From the NCBI GenBank assembly GCA_019916065.1, contig CM034243.1, positions 26,128,147 through 26,192,146 of the forward strand: 64,000 nucleotides of DNA. Reading direction: 5' to 3'. The notes under the pieces are model-generated. The model made no database searches and had not been told where the DNA came from. It worked only from the letters and a program-made list of their open reading frames with translations. This document shows positions 11,061 through 23,900 of the stretch, piece after piece. The position numbers were made by a program, and so were the translations under genes. This DNA comes from Vitellaria paradoxa. Taxonomy: Eukaryota; Streptophyta; Magnoliopsida; Ericales; Sapotaceae. Each line of letters starts with the position of its first letter. The first letter of the stretch is position 1.

Positions 11061-12612
11061 TGCATGATATAGTCATGCAGTACTATTTTTGAACGAGCAT
11101 GCATCCTAAAAAAAACAGTACCGCAGACATGTGGTACTGTCACACATGCGGTACTGTCGGTCATTCGTTTGATATGTGTACTATTTTTGTGTTTACATGT
11201 GATGTTTGCATGATAGAGTCATGCGGTACTGTTTTTGAACGAGCATGCATCCTAAAAAAACAGTACCGCAGACATGTGGTACTGTCACACATGCGGTACT
11301 GTCGGTCATTCATTTGATATGTGAACTATTTTTGTGTTTACATGTGATGTTTGCATGATAGAGTCGTGCGGTACTATTTTTGAACGAGCATGCATCCTAA
11401 AAAAAACAGTACCGCAGACATGTGGTACTGTCACACATGCGGTACTGTCGGTCATTCGTTTGATATGTGAACTATTTTTGTGTTTACATGTGATGTTTGC
11501 ATGATAGAGTCGTGCGGTACTGTTTTTGAACGAGCATGCATCCTAAAAAAACAGTACCGCAGACATGTGGTACTGTCACACATGCGGTACTGTCGGTCAT
11601 TCGTTTGATATGTGAACTATTTTTGTGTTTATATGTGATGTTTGCATGATAGAGTCGTGCGGTACTGTTTTTGAACGAGCATGCATCCTAAAAAAAACAG
11701 TACCGCAGACATGTGGTACTGTCACACATGCGGTACTGTCGGTCATTCGTTTGATATGTGAACTATTTTTGTGTTTACATGTGATGTTTGCATGATAGAG
11801 TCGTGCGGTACTATTTTTGAACGAGCATGCATCCTAAAAAAAACAGTACCGCAGACATGTGGTACTGTCACACATGCGGTACTGTCGGTTATTCATTTGA
11901 TATGTGAACTATTTTTGTGTTTACATGTGATGTTTGCATGATAGAGTCGTGCGGTACTGTTTTTGAACGAGCATGCATCCTAAAAAAAACAGTGCCGCAG
12001 ACATGTGGTACTGTCACACATGCGGTACTGTCGATTATTCGTTTGATATGTGAACTATTTTTGTGTTTACATGTGATGTTTGCATGATAGAGTCATGCGG
12101 TACTGTTTTTGAACGAGCATGCATCCTAAAAAAAACAGTACCGCAGACATGTGGTACTGTCACACATGCGGTACTGTCGGTTATTCGTTTGATATGTGAA
12201 CTATTTTTGTGTTTACATGTGATGTTTGCATGATAGAGTCATGCGGTACTGTTTTTGAACGAGCATGCATCCTAAAAAAAACAGTACCGCAGACACATGC
12301 GGTACTGTCACACATGCGGTACTGTCGGTCATTTGTTTGATATGTGAACTATTTTTGTGTTACATGTGATGTTTGCATGATAGAGTCGTGCGGTACTGTT
12401 TTTGAACGAGCATGCATCCTAAAAAAAACAGTACCGCAGACATGTGATACTGTCATACATGTGGTGCTGTCGATTATTCGTTTGATATGTGAACTATTTT
12501 TTGTATTTACATATGATGTTTGTATGATAGAGTCATGCGGTACTGTTTTTGAACGCGGTACTGTTTTTGAACGAGCATGCATCCTAAAAAAAACAGTACC
12601 GCAGTCATGTGT
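11061..12612 (+). repeat. Satellite array, about eleven ~146-bp units each containing a hairpin
   Basis: The landmark GAACGAGCATGCATCC occurs at 11091, 11237, 11382, 11528, 11673, 11819, 11965, 12111, 12257, 12404 and 12569, giving spacings of 145-147 bp until the last. Units differ by only a few bases. Within each unit GCGGTACTGTTTTT and AAAAACAGTACCGC form a 14-bp perfect stem around a 17-20 base loop holding the palindrome GCATGC. Two further GGTACTGTC motifs follow. The last unit has an 18-bp internal duplication near 12551-12569. Open frames across the array are only by-products of the repetition. Confidence 0.95.
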
Positions 12613-12996
12613 TTAAATACGTAATCCAAATCTGTATATATTCATTCGATCAACGTTAATCTCACAGCACAAACTCGCGTAATCCGTGTGTATTCCTTCG
12701 TATATAATCATTTAACAGATTTTTATCTCACTATATGTTCACGCAATTGATAAGGAATGAAACAAAAACGGAAAACGTGATTTTCGGTTCCATAATTTTC
12801 GGCAACTCCATCTCAGTTAATTATAGAAAAAGGGCATTTAAGTCATATTATAAATTATATTCAAAACAAACTCGTGGGACCCACTCAAAAGTATGACTTA
12901 AATACAAAACTTTTCACATTAATGTGACTTAAAAGCAATACTTTTTTTTGAGTGTGACTAATAACTTTAAAAGATTACCAAGTATGACTTGGATAC

Positions 12997-15420
12997 AATT
13001 TTCCGTTTGATTTAGATATGAACCCGCTAAATAATTATTGGATATTGCTTTAATGAGCAGCAGACAGGAAAATAAAAAACTCTATTTTCGAAAGTCCTGT
13101 TTTATTAGGTTTATCATTTTAATTAATAACAATTGCGAGTCAAATTTTGAGTCTGAAGTGTCTTGAATCGAGTCATCAAGTCATTCATCGATTCAAAGGA
13201 GATTGTTTCAAATAACTTTTGTAGTGGGGAGAAAGCTCAAAGATAGTTCAAGCACTTAAGACTTCGAAAAAAGAGCTTAAAGAGAGTTCAAGCAATCAAG
13301 ATTCTGGAAAATGAGATCCAAGGGTATTTGAGCGGTCTAACTAAATTTTGTTGCTCTAATTTTATCAACGTGTAAAACGGTTCTTTCAGCAGTCGTAGAC
13401 TTCTTTCCTGTTCCATTAACCAAACCCTAAAATTCAAATCTCGATCATCCAAGTTGAAGAGGTCAACAAGAAGGGTTTCAAAAGAACATCAATTCAACGT
13501 TTCATCTTGCTGAAGCGGAACATCTCTGGATTCTAAGAGATACTGTTTGGATTCAATAATGGAGTCAATCTATGGGCTTGAATCATCGTGGGTTCTTGCA
13601 AGTAAGAAAAGAATAGAGTTAGGATGAAGTCTAGTTCTACTTTGTATTTGGTGAATCTCATGTAACCTTTTCATTTATAATGTATTGATTTTTCAGTTAA
13701 TCGCCTTATAGACTTGAGATTTTACCTAAAATGGTTCTAAGTTTTGCTATGTTAAGATCTTGTGTTCGCTCTCTTTTGTGTTTGATTGTGATTATTCTCC
13801 ATAGCATATATATATATATTTTGATTTCTTATGTTTAGCATACAATTGGTCTTTTGTTTATTGAAGACGTCTCTTAGAATTTTTGTACAATAGAGAATCT
13901 ATATAACAAGGAAGCTCATGATTTGACATTTATATAGTTTCAACCGTTAGATTTATTCAATGGTCAGATTAATTATTTCTCTCTCCACTTTTATTATTTT
14001 TTGGATCACAACATAAAAACATAATCTATCGCTCTTTCCATATTTTTTTAAATAATTTTTATATAAAATTTTTTAAATTAATGTGTTTAAAAATATGATA
14101 ATATTTGTAATAAATAATAAAATTTTTTTATTATCATTAAACACTATATGAATACCTTATTATCTTTTAATTAGTAATTTTTAGTTTTATAGGTTATTTT
14201 TATAGTTTTTCATGTTGATTTATTTTATAAATTTAAATTTAAACTATTTGCACGACAAATTATATTTCTGTGTCTTTAGACACGGACAATTACTAGTATT
14301 ATCATAAGACACCATAAAGCTTGAAAAGAATATTCTCTCTTCTCTTAGTATAAATATAATTAGTCTATCAAATACATTCAATATAGTGTGCTTTTAAGAC
14401 GTATTCATACTCTTTCTCATATGTTGACAAAGAAGTACATTAATCATATATTGGTGAAGGTTTCTAGTGTAAATGATGTGTTCAAAGAAGAAGAGTAGAG
14501 TGCATATATTACAGTAGTACGTACTTTGTAATCAAGTTTACACATTTTGAAAACTTTGATTTTTGTAGCCCAAATATTTTCACCCTAAGTGGTAAATGAT
14601 TTTCCTTCTAAAATTGTTGTGTTCAATCTTTTTAATTTTCTACACTTATGAGATTAAGTTATTATTACTTATTAATTGGTGATCCATACTGGCATGCTTT
14701 CAAATTTTCAAATACTGCATGTATGCCTAATTAACTCTCAAATATCTCAGACACTACATGCATGCCTAATTAAGTCCTAGACATCGAGGCTATGTTTGAT
14801 TCAAGATAGGATGATGGAAATAAGTAATATATGGTAATATATATAATTAGATATAATATTAAATTAATTTTTACGTCAAATTATTTTCTTAGTGTTTGAT
14901 TAATGAGATATAAAATAAGCAATCATTCATCCGTTCATCCCATGCAATTACGTAGTAAAATCTTTATAATATTTATTGCATAATTGTTTTTATAACAAAA
15001 AACTTCTATAATAATTTTTTTATTATAAAAAAAATTTCAAAAATTCGGCGCAGACCATCGCTCACCCTCGACTTTCTATGGGTCTGCTGGTGTGTACAAT
15101 ATATAATTAGACATCTATAAAACATATTTAATAATGCAATTTTTATCACAAAATTATTAAAATTTTATGCATAAAATATTTTAATGACACCTAATAAACA
15201 TCGTGGTATTTAATTATACTGTAGAATAAAATAGTTATATTAAATATATAAATATCTTTCTATGTCCCAATATCCTTAAATAAGAAATAATAATAATTAA
15301 TCCGCCTCTTAAATAGTATCCCTACTTAACACTCGTACTTAAGTTCATAAAACATAACTGCCTACAATATCGATTTGGCACTAACTGTGGCATGAAATGG
15401 CTAAAAACGAACATATGAGT
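12997..15420. other. AT-rich intergenic spacer
   Basis: No coding segment or RNA gene was recognised. A roughly 40-bp imperfect duplication (AGCTCAAAGATAGTTCAAGC versus AGCTTAAAGAGAGTTCAAGC) occurs near 13230-13310, and a duplicated ATGCATGCCTAATTAA block near 14715-14775. Confidence 0.4.
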
Positions 15421-15424
15421 TCAA

Positions 15425-16046
15425 TTTATTATAAACAAACAAAAAGAATATATCAGTACCTGCCATGTCTAAAATGCTCAGAATGACCTCTGAAGCAAAC
15501 AATAATCTAACAAATGATTTCTACATTTTCCCCTTCTGAAAGAATAATGTTCTACTCTATAGTATCTGTCATTACACAACATGCTTTCAAAGCCATCAAA
15601 GAGACACCGCCTGAATCTCCCCCCCCCCCCACCCCCCAACTGCTGCACTTTTCTGTTCTTTTCTTTTCCTTTTCCCTTTTTTTTAAAAAAAATTACAATA
15701 GCAATTCCAGCCCAAAACTTCAAACCATGCACTATCACAAAAATATTTCTGGATTTACATATTAATTTGCGTTTCTGCCATCTCCGCTGCTCCCAGACGC
15801 AGAAGACTACAATTCTGCCAGTTAGTACAAGATGATCCACCCTCAAAGAAAATGGGAAGTGTGTTGAAATGTGCATTTCTCTTTGGTTGGATAGTAGAAA
15901 CAATAAACACCAGTAGAAGGATCATTCTCTCCAACACAAACCAAAGAGCTTTGTTGGTACAACTTGAAGAGGTAACAGGTGACGGGATTCTATAAATGTC
16001 CCCCAACTCCGAGATGCATATGTAACTGAAGCAGAAAGTTGTGTAA
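15425..16046 (-). other. XPO7: Probable 3' untranslated region of exportin-7
   Basis: It lies directly after the stop codon on the minus strand. A minus-strand AATAAA (plus-strand TTTATT at 15425-15430) is a plausible poly-A signal about 620 bases after the stop. The 141-codon open frame at 15478-15903 shows no family resemblance and is read as chance. Confidence 0.4.
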
Positions 16047-16184
16047 CTACTTGACACGGAAATCAAGCCTAAAAATGGTCAGATTTTGAGTGAACTTATC
16101 CCTGTTTTTCGAATCCAAGCTTCGAGTAACATCAGCCATGAGTTTGTCAAAACACAAAGAAAGACGCTGGTGCTGATCTGCTGC
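16047..16184 (-). CDS. XPO7: XPO7 in-window exon 26 (last, with stop)
   Basis: 45 codons plus stop, from [20 protein letters not shown] to LDFRVK. The [11 protein letters not shown] hallmark near the C-terminus identifies it despite the distance from exon 25. Acceptor CTTGCAG. Confidence 0.95.
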   Translation of the reverse strand, partial: AADQHQRLSLCFDKLMADVTRSLDSKNRDKFTQNLTIFRLDFRVK

Positions 16185-17890
16185 CTGCAAGAGAATGCGC
16201 ATGATGAAACACTTTTTAAGAGTAGCTTTGTGAAAGAAGCGCATCTACAAGTAAACTAAAAAGATTTTAGGGGAAAAAAACAAAGGTATTTTCAGATAGT
16301 CTTCACTTCTCCGTTACTGGATCTGTATCTCTGTATGTTATACAATAAAAAAGAAAAAAAATGAAATCTCTCACAAATGCGGACAAAAGAAGTAAAAATA
16401 AACAATTAATTAAAAATAGATAACAGAATATGAATATCCAAGATAGCCTTCTCCATCACTTGATTTAAATTCTGTATAGAAGGATGTTTATGCATTCTGC
16501 CTCTCTCTCTCTCATTCTCAATCTCACTCTCTCACCCTACCCCATGTCCCCCAAACCTCTTCTCTCTCTGAGAACAATGGCCGAGTAATGCTAAGAAATC
16601 TCTTCAGAAGGATTATCTTATATAAAAACAATATCAAACGACGGTAAATAACCAATAGCAGAACCGGCTTTCACTCGAGGGTGAGCAAATGGCAAAACAA
16701 TAACAATCCCAACTGATTCCTCAAATTTTTTAATACAATAGTTTTTTTCCTTTTTTTTTTTTATTTCAGTAGAAGAGTACATGACTAACTCCGCTTGTGC
16801 GTGCTTGATGTTTTATTTTAACACAGCTGGTTTCAAGCCCAAATAAAGGAAGGTTGAAGAAGCTTGAAGGGAAATTTTGAGAGGATGCATGGGATTTATG
16901 GATTTGAAGATAGAAATGAAAGAGATGAATCAATATGAGTTTGCTACAACATTGCTTAATAATACAAAATACTTATTTTAGAAAGAGTGATACTCATATA
17001 AAAACCTTTAAAAGCGTATAAAATAGTAGTCAAATAGATTTTTTTTTCTTTGTTAGAAGTGTCGAACATGCTTTACGTAAAGATTGTAAGATCATACTAG
17101 GTGAGAGTCTAACTAAACAAAATATATTAATAGTACTAGATGTGCGCATTAAGAAGTGGAAGAAAAGGAATATGGGAAATACAATTTCAAGAACTAAGTG
17201 GTGGAACCCGTTAGAAGTTGTCCCACGTCGGCCCATGAGAAAAATTCTCTCCTATATAAGAAATGGATTTTCTTCACCTTAACACCTAAGTTTTAAGGTT
17301 GAGTATCCCTTCTCTTATGTGTAGTTGAGTTTCTTGACATGGTATCAGAGTGAGTTTTTAACTGGGCTTCACCATAATTCACACTCTACCTATGTCTATG
17401 CAGACTAGCATGAAGGGAATTGCTGAAAGTTGTCCCACATCGATTTATAAGAAAAGTTATTTCTCCTATATAAGAAATAAACTTCTCTCACCTTAATTTT
17501 AAAATTTTAAGGTGGGATTCCTACTCTTATATGTTATTGGACTTCTTGACATGGCACCAAAGCGGATTTTCAACTGGGCTCACTACAGCCCACGCAGTGC
17601 CTATGTCCATGCAGACTAGCGTGAGAGGCTATTAAAAGTCATCACACATCGGCTCATGAGAAAAGTTATTTCTTCCATAACTTTTCTCACCTTAACACCT
17701 AGTTTTTAAAGTTGAAACCTCTCTTATTATGTGTTATTAGGCTTCTTGACAAAACCTAAAAGGAGAAAAACAAGAAACTTCTAGGGATAAATGCTTCAAC
17801 AAGAAAAATTGAATTTAGATGACAACATAAATATCATGTAGAATGAAATGGCTAGATGTATTAAAGAAGTGTGATACAAAATTGAATAAC

Positions 17891-17923
<33 letters not shown>

Positions 17924-20900
17924 GTGGAAATTGTTAGGGAGAGAATGCTTTTTATTCCAATACTACAAAAAATAGTGTACAATCCCTTATATAGATGAGA
18001 AATCCAACTGTTAATTAGGCAATAATCCCTTAAAATTTGTAAACTAATCAGCAAACAAATCAGTTGATTACTGCTGAATATTTCTACATCCCTCAAGTTG
18101 GGCTGTAAATATTGATTAAGCCTAGCTTGGAATTCAGATCTTCAAAGTTTCTTCTTGATAGTGCTTTAGCAAGAATGTTTGCATTCTGAAGACATGTTGG
18201 CAGATATAATAATTTGCAATGCTGATGGCAGACTGATTATCACAAAACATCTTCATAGGTTCCTCTACTGAGATTCTTAACTCTCTTAGAATTCTTATTA
18301 GCCACATTCCTTCATAGATATTTCTACATCCCTCAAGTTGGGCTGTAAAATATTGATTAAGCCTAGCTTGGAATTCAGATCTTCAAAGTTTCTTCTTGAT
18401 AGTGCTTTAGCAAGAATGTTTGCATTCTGAAGACATGTTGGCAGATATAATAATTTGCACTCCTGATGGCAGACTGATTATCACAAAACATCTTCATAGG
18501 TTCCTCTACTGAGATTCTTAACTCTCTTAGAATTCTTATTAGCCACATTCCTTCATAGATACCGTTAGCCATTGCTATGAATTCAGCTTATGCACTACTT
18601 CTCGACATAACTGATTGTTTTTTACTTCGTTATAAGACCAGATTTCTCCATAAATACATGCAGTAGCCAGAAGTTGATCTTCAATCACTTACTGATCCAT
18701 CCCAATCAGCGTCATTGTATATCTTAATGTCTCTACTCAGTGACTTTCTAGAATATGAGCCTTTTCCTGGTGTTAGCTTCAAGTATCTCAAGATTCTGTA
18801 GATTGCCTCCATGTGTGCTTCATGTGGATTGTTAATAAATTGACTCACTACACTAACCAAGAAACCAATATCAGGTCTAGTGTGGGCATGGTTTTAAAAA
18901 ATGGTAACGGATACTGTAACAATAACGGTCGCGGTGACGCGAAAACGAAATGAAACTAATATTAGGTAACGGAAACGAAAATCGGAAGCGTGACTTTTTT
19001 TTTTTTTTTTTTTCAAATTCACAACTCAGTTAAATTTGATAGTTTTTATAGTTTAACAATTAAAATACATAAATATAGATTTATTAGTGTTGTTTAATAA
19101 TTTTATATACATAAAATCATAAATAAGTAATGTTGTGTTATATATATACATAATATCCTTTTTTTTGACACCTCTTAAATAAAAATAAGCATATATATAT
19201 ATATATATATTAAATTGTTAATATTTATACAATAATAAACATAAAAATAAATTTACAATTATTAAAACAAAATAAATAATGATATAATATAACTACACTT
19301 AATAATTTTTAATATGAAATACTTAATTATATTTAATATAATTAATATAAATTATATAATATGTTAGTATAATAATATGTTATAGTATAATAGTAAAACT
19401 TAATAACTTTTTAGTATAACTAACCACAATTTATGCAATATCTTAATATAAAATTTTATTATAATAAAAAATAATTTAATATATTTATAGTAAAATATAA
19501 ATAATATACTTAAATATTTATAAATTTAATTATTTACAACCAAAGGGCAAAGACCAACCATAAAGGCTGATGGATAACTTGACAGATAAATCAAATTTCA
19601 ATAAACCCACCCCACCACCCACCTGTCCATCCACCACCCAAATCACATCCCAAATTCCCAATACCCAATAAACCCTCCCTCACTTGCAGGCTTTCTAGCT
19701 CCTTCAGTCTTCTTTTTCTTTTTTAAACTTTTCGGCCTCCTGATTCACTATTATCTTCTGAAAGTCGAAGCCGGACAGAGGAACACAAACTGATTCAGTT
19801 CTTCACCGTTTGTTTAATCTGGCTTGGGAAGTGAAAGGCTTAAATGATTCAGTTATCACTCTTTTTTCTTTCAGAATTTTTAATTTTTTATGAGGCTTAA
19901 ATTTGGTATTTCTTGAATTCTTTTTTATTTTTCAAACTTTGGATTAAAAAAATTAGGGTTTTTTTTCTAAATCAACATATCAGAGTTTCAAATCCAACCT
20001 TTTCTTTCAGATTTCTTCCCTTTTTTGGTTGGTTCCTTTGTCAAGATCCACTGTAACGTCGGCATAACGCCGCCATAACAGGCGTTACGGTGTAAATGCC
20101 GATACACACCCTATAACATGGCAGTAACCGGCTCGAAGGTTGCCAATTCCATTTCGTAACGGGCATTTCTGTTACGCAACGGCGATTTTTAATACCATGA
20201 GTGTGGGATAGATATGTTAGTTTTCCCACAAGTCTCTAATATCTACCTTTATCAACTAGTGTGTTGTCTTCTTTGGTTCCTAGTTTAGTAGTTGAGACTA
20301 GGGGTTTCAACTGGTTTGCATCCAAGAATTTTTATTTCTTTCAGAAGTCCAAGACATATTTCTTTTGAGAGACTGAAATACCCTTCTTGAACAAGCTATT
20401 TCCTTACCTAGGAAGTATTTAAGGCTTCCCAAGTCTTTGATTTCAATTTATTTTGCAAAGAGGCTTTTAAAGTTGCTCATCTCCTTCTCACAATCGCCTA
20501 TTAAACTAACGTTGTCCACATATACACTAAGAACAGCAATTCTTCCTTCCCATGAGTATTTAACAAAGAGTGGGTGATCTGCCTGGTAATGCGAATACCA
20601 GTACAACCTGATTATCTTAGGAAATTTATCAAACCAAGCTCCTAGGGATTGCTTGAGTCCACACAGAGATCTTCTTAGCTTGCAAACCTTGTTGGTTGTA
20701 GCTAGTGTTTCAAATCTAGGAGGAATATCCATGTACACCACCTCTGCTAAGTCTTCGTCGAGGAAGGCATTTTTGACATCTAGTTGATAAAGTGGCCAAT
20801 CTAAGTTAGTAGCCAGTGATAGGAGAACTCGAGTTACGTTCAGTTTGGTTACAAGGGCAAAGATCTCTCCACAGTCAACTCTATTAAATGTTGTCCCACA

Positions 20901-23900
20901 TCGGTCCATTAGAAAAACTATTCCCCCCATATAAGAAATAGATTTCTCTCACCTTAACACCCAAGTTTTAGACGGCTCCTCTTATGTGTAGTCAAGCTTT
21001 TTTATATGGTATCAGAGTGAGTTTTAACTAGGCCTCACCATATAGTCCATGCTGTGCTTATATCCATGCAAGCCAGCGTGAGAGGGGCTGTTAGATGTTA
21101 TCCCACGTCAGTCCATTAGAAAAACTATTCTCCCATATAAAAGATAGACTTCCCTCACCTTGACATTTAGGTTTTAAGGTTAAGACCCCTCCTCTTATGT
21201 GTAGTCGGGCTTCTTTACAAACTCCATAGGGTTGTGTGAACCTATCTGCAACAAGACATGCTTTGGTTTAGTTAACACTCCGTCTTTTTTGTATTTTATA
21301 GGAAAGATCCATTCGTAGCCCACTGGATGCTCTCTAGGCGGTAATTCTGCGATCAGAATCTCTAGTGCACTAATTTCTTCCTAAACAACTACTTTCCGTT
21401 CAGGCACTTTGAAAGCTTCTTGTATATTATTAGTTATATGTGTGTTGTCCACATTGGTAGTAAAAAACCTAAAATTGGTTGATAGTCCTTGATATGACAC
21501 AAAGGTGTAGATTGGGTGTTTTAAGCACGATCTAACACCTTTCCTCACAATAATAGGTTGATCACTATCATCAATAGTTAACTCATTATAAGAAGACTCA
21601 AAGGTAGTATACCTTGAAGATCTTCCTTTGATCTTGAATTCAGATCTGATTCTTGGATTTGCTCAAATGATGCTTGTGCTCTATCTCCCCTGAGTTCCTT
21701 TTCCTACTTGAATAGGTGAGAAGATCATTGTTGGTTTTGAATTGAGTAGTGTCTGGAGGCAGAGGACTTGGGGAATCAGATAATGGAATGGATAATTCAG
21801 CTTGGGTATTTGATTCAAGGTGTGGAGGAATAGGAATGGATGACTCTGTTTGAATGTTAAAAGGATTTGAAGAGATGTGAACGACTCTAGGTTACTGATT
21901 TTAGTATTGTCAACATCCCAAAGCTGGCATTCCTATGTGAAATTGCTCTCCCCCTGAATATTTGGTTTGGGGTGGAATGGTTGGTGTTCAAAAAATGTGA
22001 CATCCATGGAGTGATAGTATCTCTTTGTGCCAGGAGAATAACATCTATACCCTTTCTGATGAGGAGAGTACCCAGGAAAAGATACATTTAATGGCTCTAG
22101 GATCAAACTTACCCCGGTGTTGGCTATGGATATAAACAAATGTAGAGCATCCGAACACTTTTGAAGTGAATGGTGGATATGAGATGAGTGTGAGGATATT
22201 ACTTGAGTAGTGTTTGGCATGGAGTTCGAACTTTGGGACTCAAGAAGGCATCCTGTTTATGCAATAGGCTGTGGTAAGGACAGTATCACCCAAAAAATGT
22301 TTCGGTACATGTGTAGATAACAAGAGGGATTAGGCCACATCCAAGAGATGTCTGTTCTTTCTTTTAGCCACTTCATTTTGTGGGAATGTGTCAACACAAG
22401 AACAGGTGTACAATACCCTGGCTTACAAGATAATCATCAAGAATGAATATAAAATATTCCTTTACATCGTCAGTCTTCAAAATTTGTATTTTGGCCTGAA
22501 ACTTGATTTGAATCATGGTGTCAACTTTGAAAATATGACCTGCCTCAAGTTTTTCTTTCACCAGGAAGCCTAGTGTGATCATCTATAAATGTTAAAAACC
22601 AACGAGTTCCAATAACATTCTTGACTCGAGATGGTCCCCTTATATAGATGAGAAATCCATCTATTAACTAGGGAATAACCTACCAAATCAAATCTCACCA
22701 AACATAGAAATTATCCCTTAAAATGTGGAAACTAGTCAACAAACAATTTCCTAAAAATCTGCAATCAGCCATTACTCCTGAATATCCCTACAATTTTATA
22801 TTATTAGGATTCAATATTTATTTTATTCTTAGGCAAGGGTGGTCCCTGGGAGACAAGTGGGGGCCATGAGTTTTGGAAATCCTTTAATACCCCCATAGAT
22901 TTTAGAATTTTTTTCATATAATATAGTGTTTGGCCCTCCTAAGTTTTGAAAATCCTTTAATATCTCATAGATTTTAAGATTTTTTCACATAATATAATGA
23001 TTGCCCCCTCCCCCCCCCCAAAAAAAATTATAAATTTTTTTACTTTACTCTCCACTCAATACAAATTTTTTTACATTGGCCCCCCATCTAAAGTCCTGGG
23101 CCTGCCACTGTTCTTAGAATTTGATTTTTATTCTATTGCCTATGTTAGGATTTTATTTTTAGTTTCTTATATTTATAGGATTTTATTTTTATTTAGGTTA
23201 GCATATATCAAGGCTATAATTGTATGGGATTATTAGACTTGATGAATTGAGCTATTTAGTAATGCTTGAGCCGCAACATCAAGGTTTGACCCAAATTGAG
23301 CAAAGGCGGCCACTTCGCGATATTGTGCCAATTCCAGTTTTGAACTACTGCAGACTTATTTCATAGTTTTCAATTGAGTGGCAGACCCGACACGACTGAC
23401 AAATAAGCCGACGTTAATAGTAGGTCTAATTCCACGATAAAAGAGCTCTATTTCTAAACAAATTTTTCCATCAATAATGTGGATCACATTGATAGGAATA
23501 GAGGTCGATGCGCCTCCGACTTGTGTTTCAATGACAGGTAAGGTGATTAAGCTACCTGTGCCCGCCCAGTCTGATCGTTTAGCGGCTCTTTCAAAGAGAA
23601 GGGAATGTAAATAGAAAACATCCCCTAGAAAAGCCTCACAGCCTGGTGGCCCGTGTAACAATAATGAGATTTGTTGATGTGCGACCACCTGTTTACTAAG
23701 ATTAACATATATTATTAATGCGTGAATTCCATTATCATGAAAGTATTCCCCCACGGCACACCCAGAATATGAGGCCAGAAATCGCAGAGGAACAGAATCT
23801 GAAGCAGCGGCCGCTACAAGAATGGAATATTCCAAAGCATTCGCTTCTAAAAGAATTTGAATGATATTGATGGCTTTTGTGCTTGTGTTTCTCTTCTCCT

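Larger units (their letters stand above)
10633..12996. mobile_element. TIR-bounded element carrying the 146-bp satellite
   Basis: The left flank ATTTAAGTCATACCCAAAAA continuing to AAGTCACACTTGC (10633-10679) is matched in inverted orientation by 12951-12996 (AGTGTGACTA to GTATGACTTGGAT), an imperfect inverted repeat of about 45 bp. Copies of AAGTCATA / TATGACTT recur between 12838 and 12915. No transposase is encoded, so it would be non-autonomous. Its superfamily and target duplication could not be fixed. Confidence 0.45.
17923..22792 (-). mobile_element. Decayed Ty1/copia retrotransposon with nested insertions
   Basis: LTR-like sequences lie at both ends: 17923-18088 and a shorter 22634-22792, sharing CTTATATAGATGAGAAATCC and a TGTAGRRATATTCAG terminus. 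Read on the minus strand, integrase (about 22580-22390), the linker ending in [20 protein letters not shown] (near 22030), reverse transcriptase (20930-20448) and RNase H (about 18720-18100) appear in order with many stops. The 5' LTR is followed almost at once by integrase, so gag and protease have been deleted. A TRIM (20882-21219), a 1.3-kb DNA element (18887-20199) and a 241-bp tandem duplication sit inside it. Confidence 0.8.

Noticed and set aside
11061..12612. Array of regular repeats that could be mistaken for a CRISPR array or a cysteine-rich repeat protein gene
   Set aside because: Repeats are contiguous 146-bp units with no unique spacers, in a plant genome. The open frames (for example 11099-11317) only translate the repeat and differ in frame between units.
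15478..15903. 141-codon minus-strand open frame as a gene
   Set aside because: It lies in the probable 3' UTR of XPO7, contains a poly-G glycine run from a C-rich tract, and shows no domain.
23250..23872. Plastid atpA insertion
   Set aside because: Residues such as [10 protein letters not shown] and GEYF-DNG-HALIIY fit the plant mitochondrial alpha subunit better than the plastid one.
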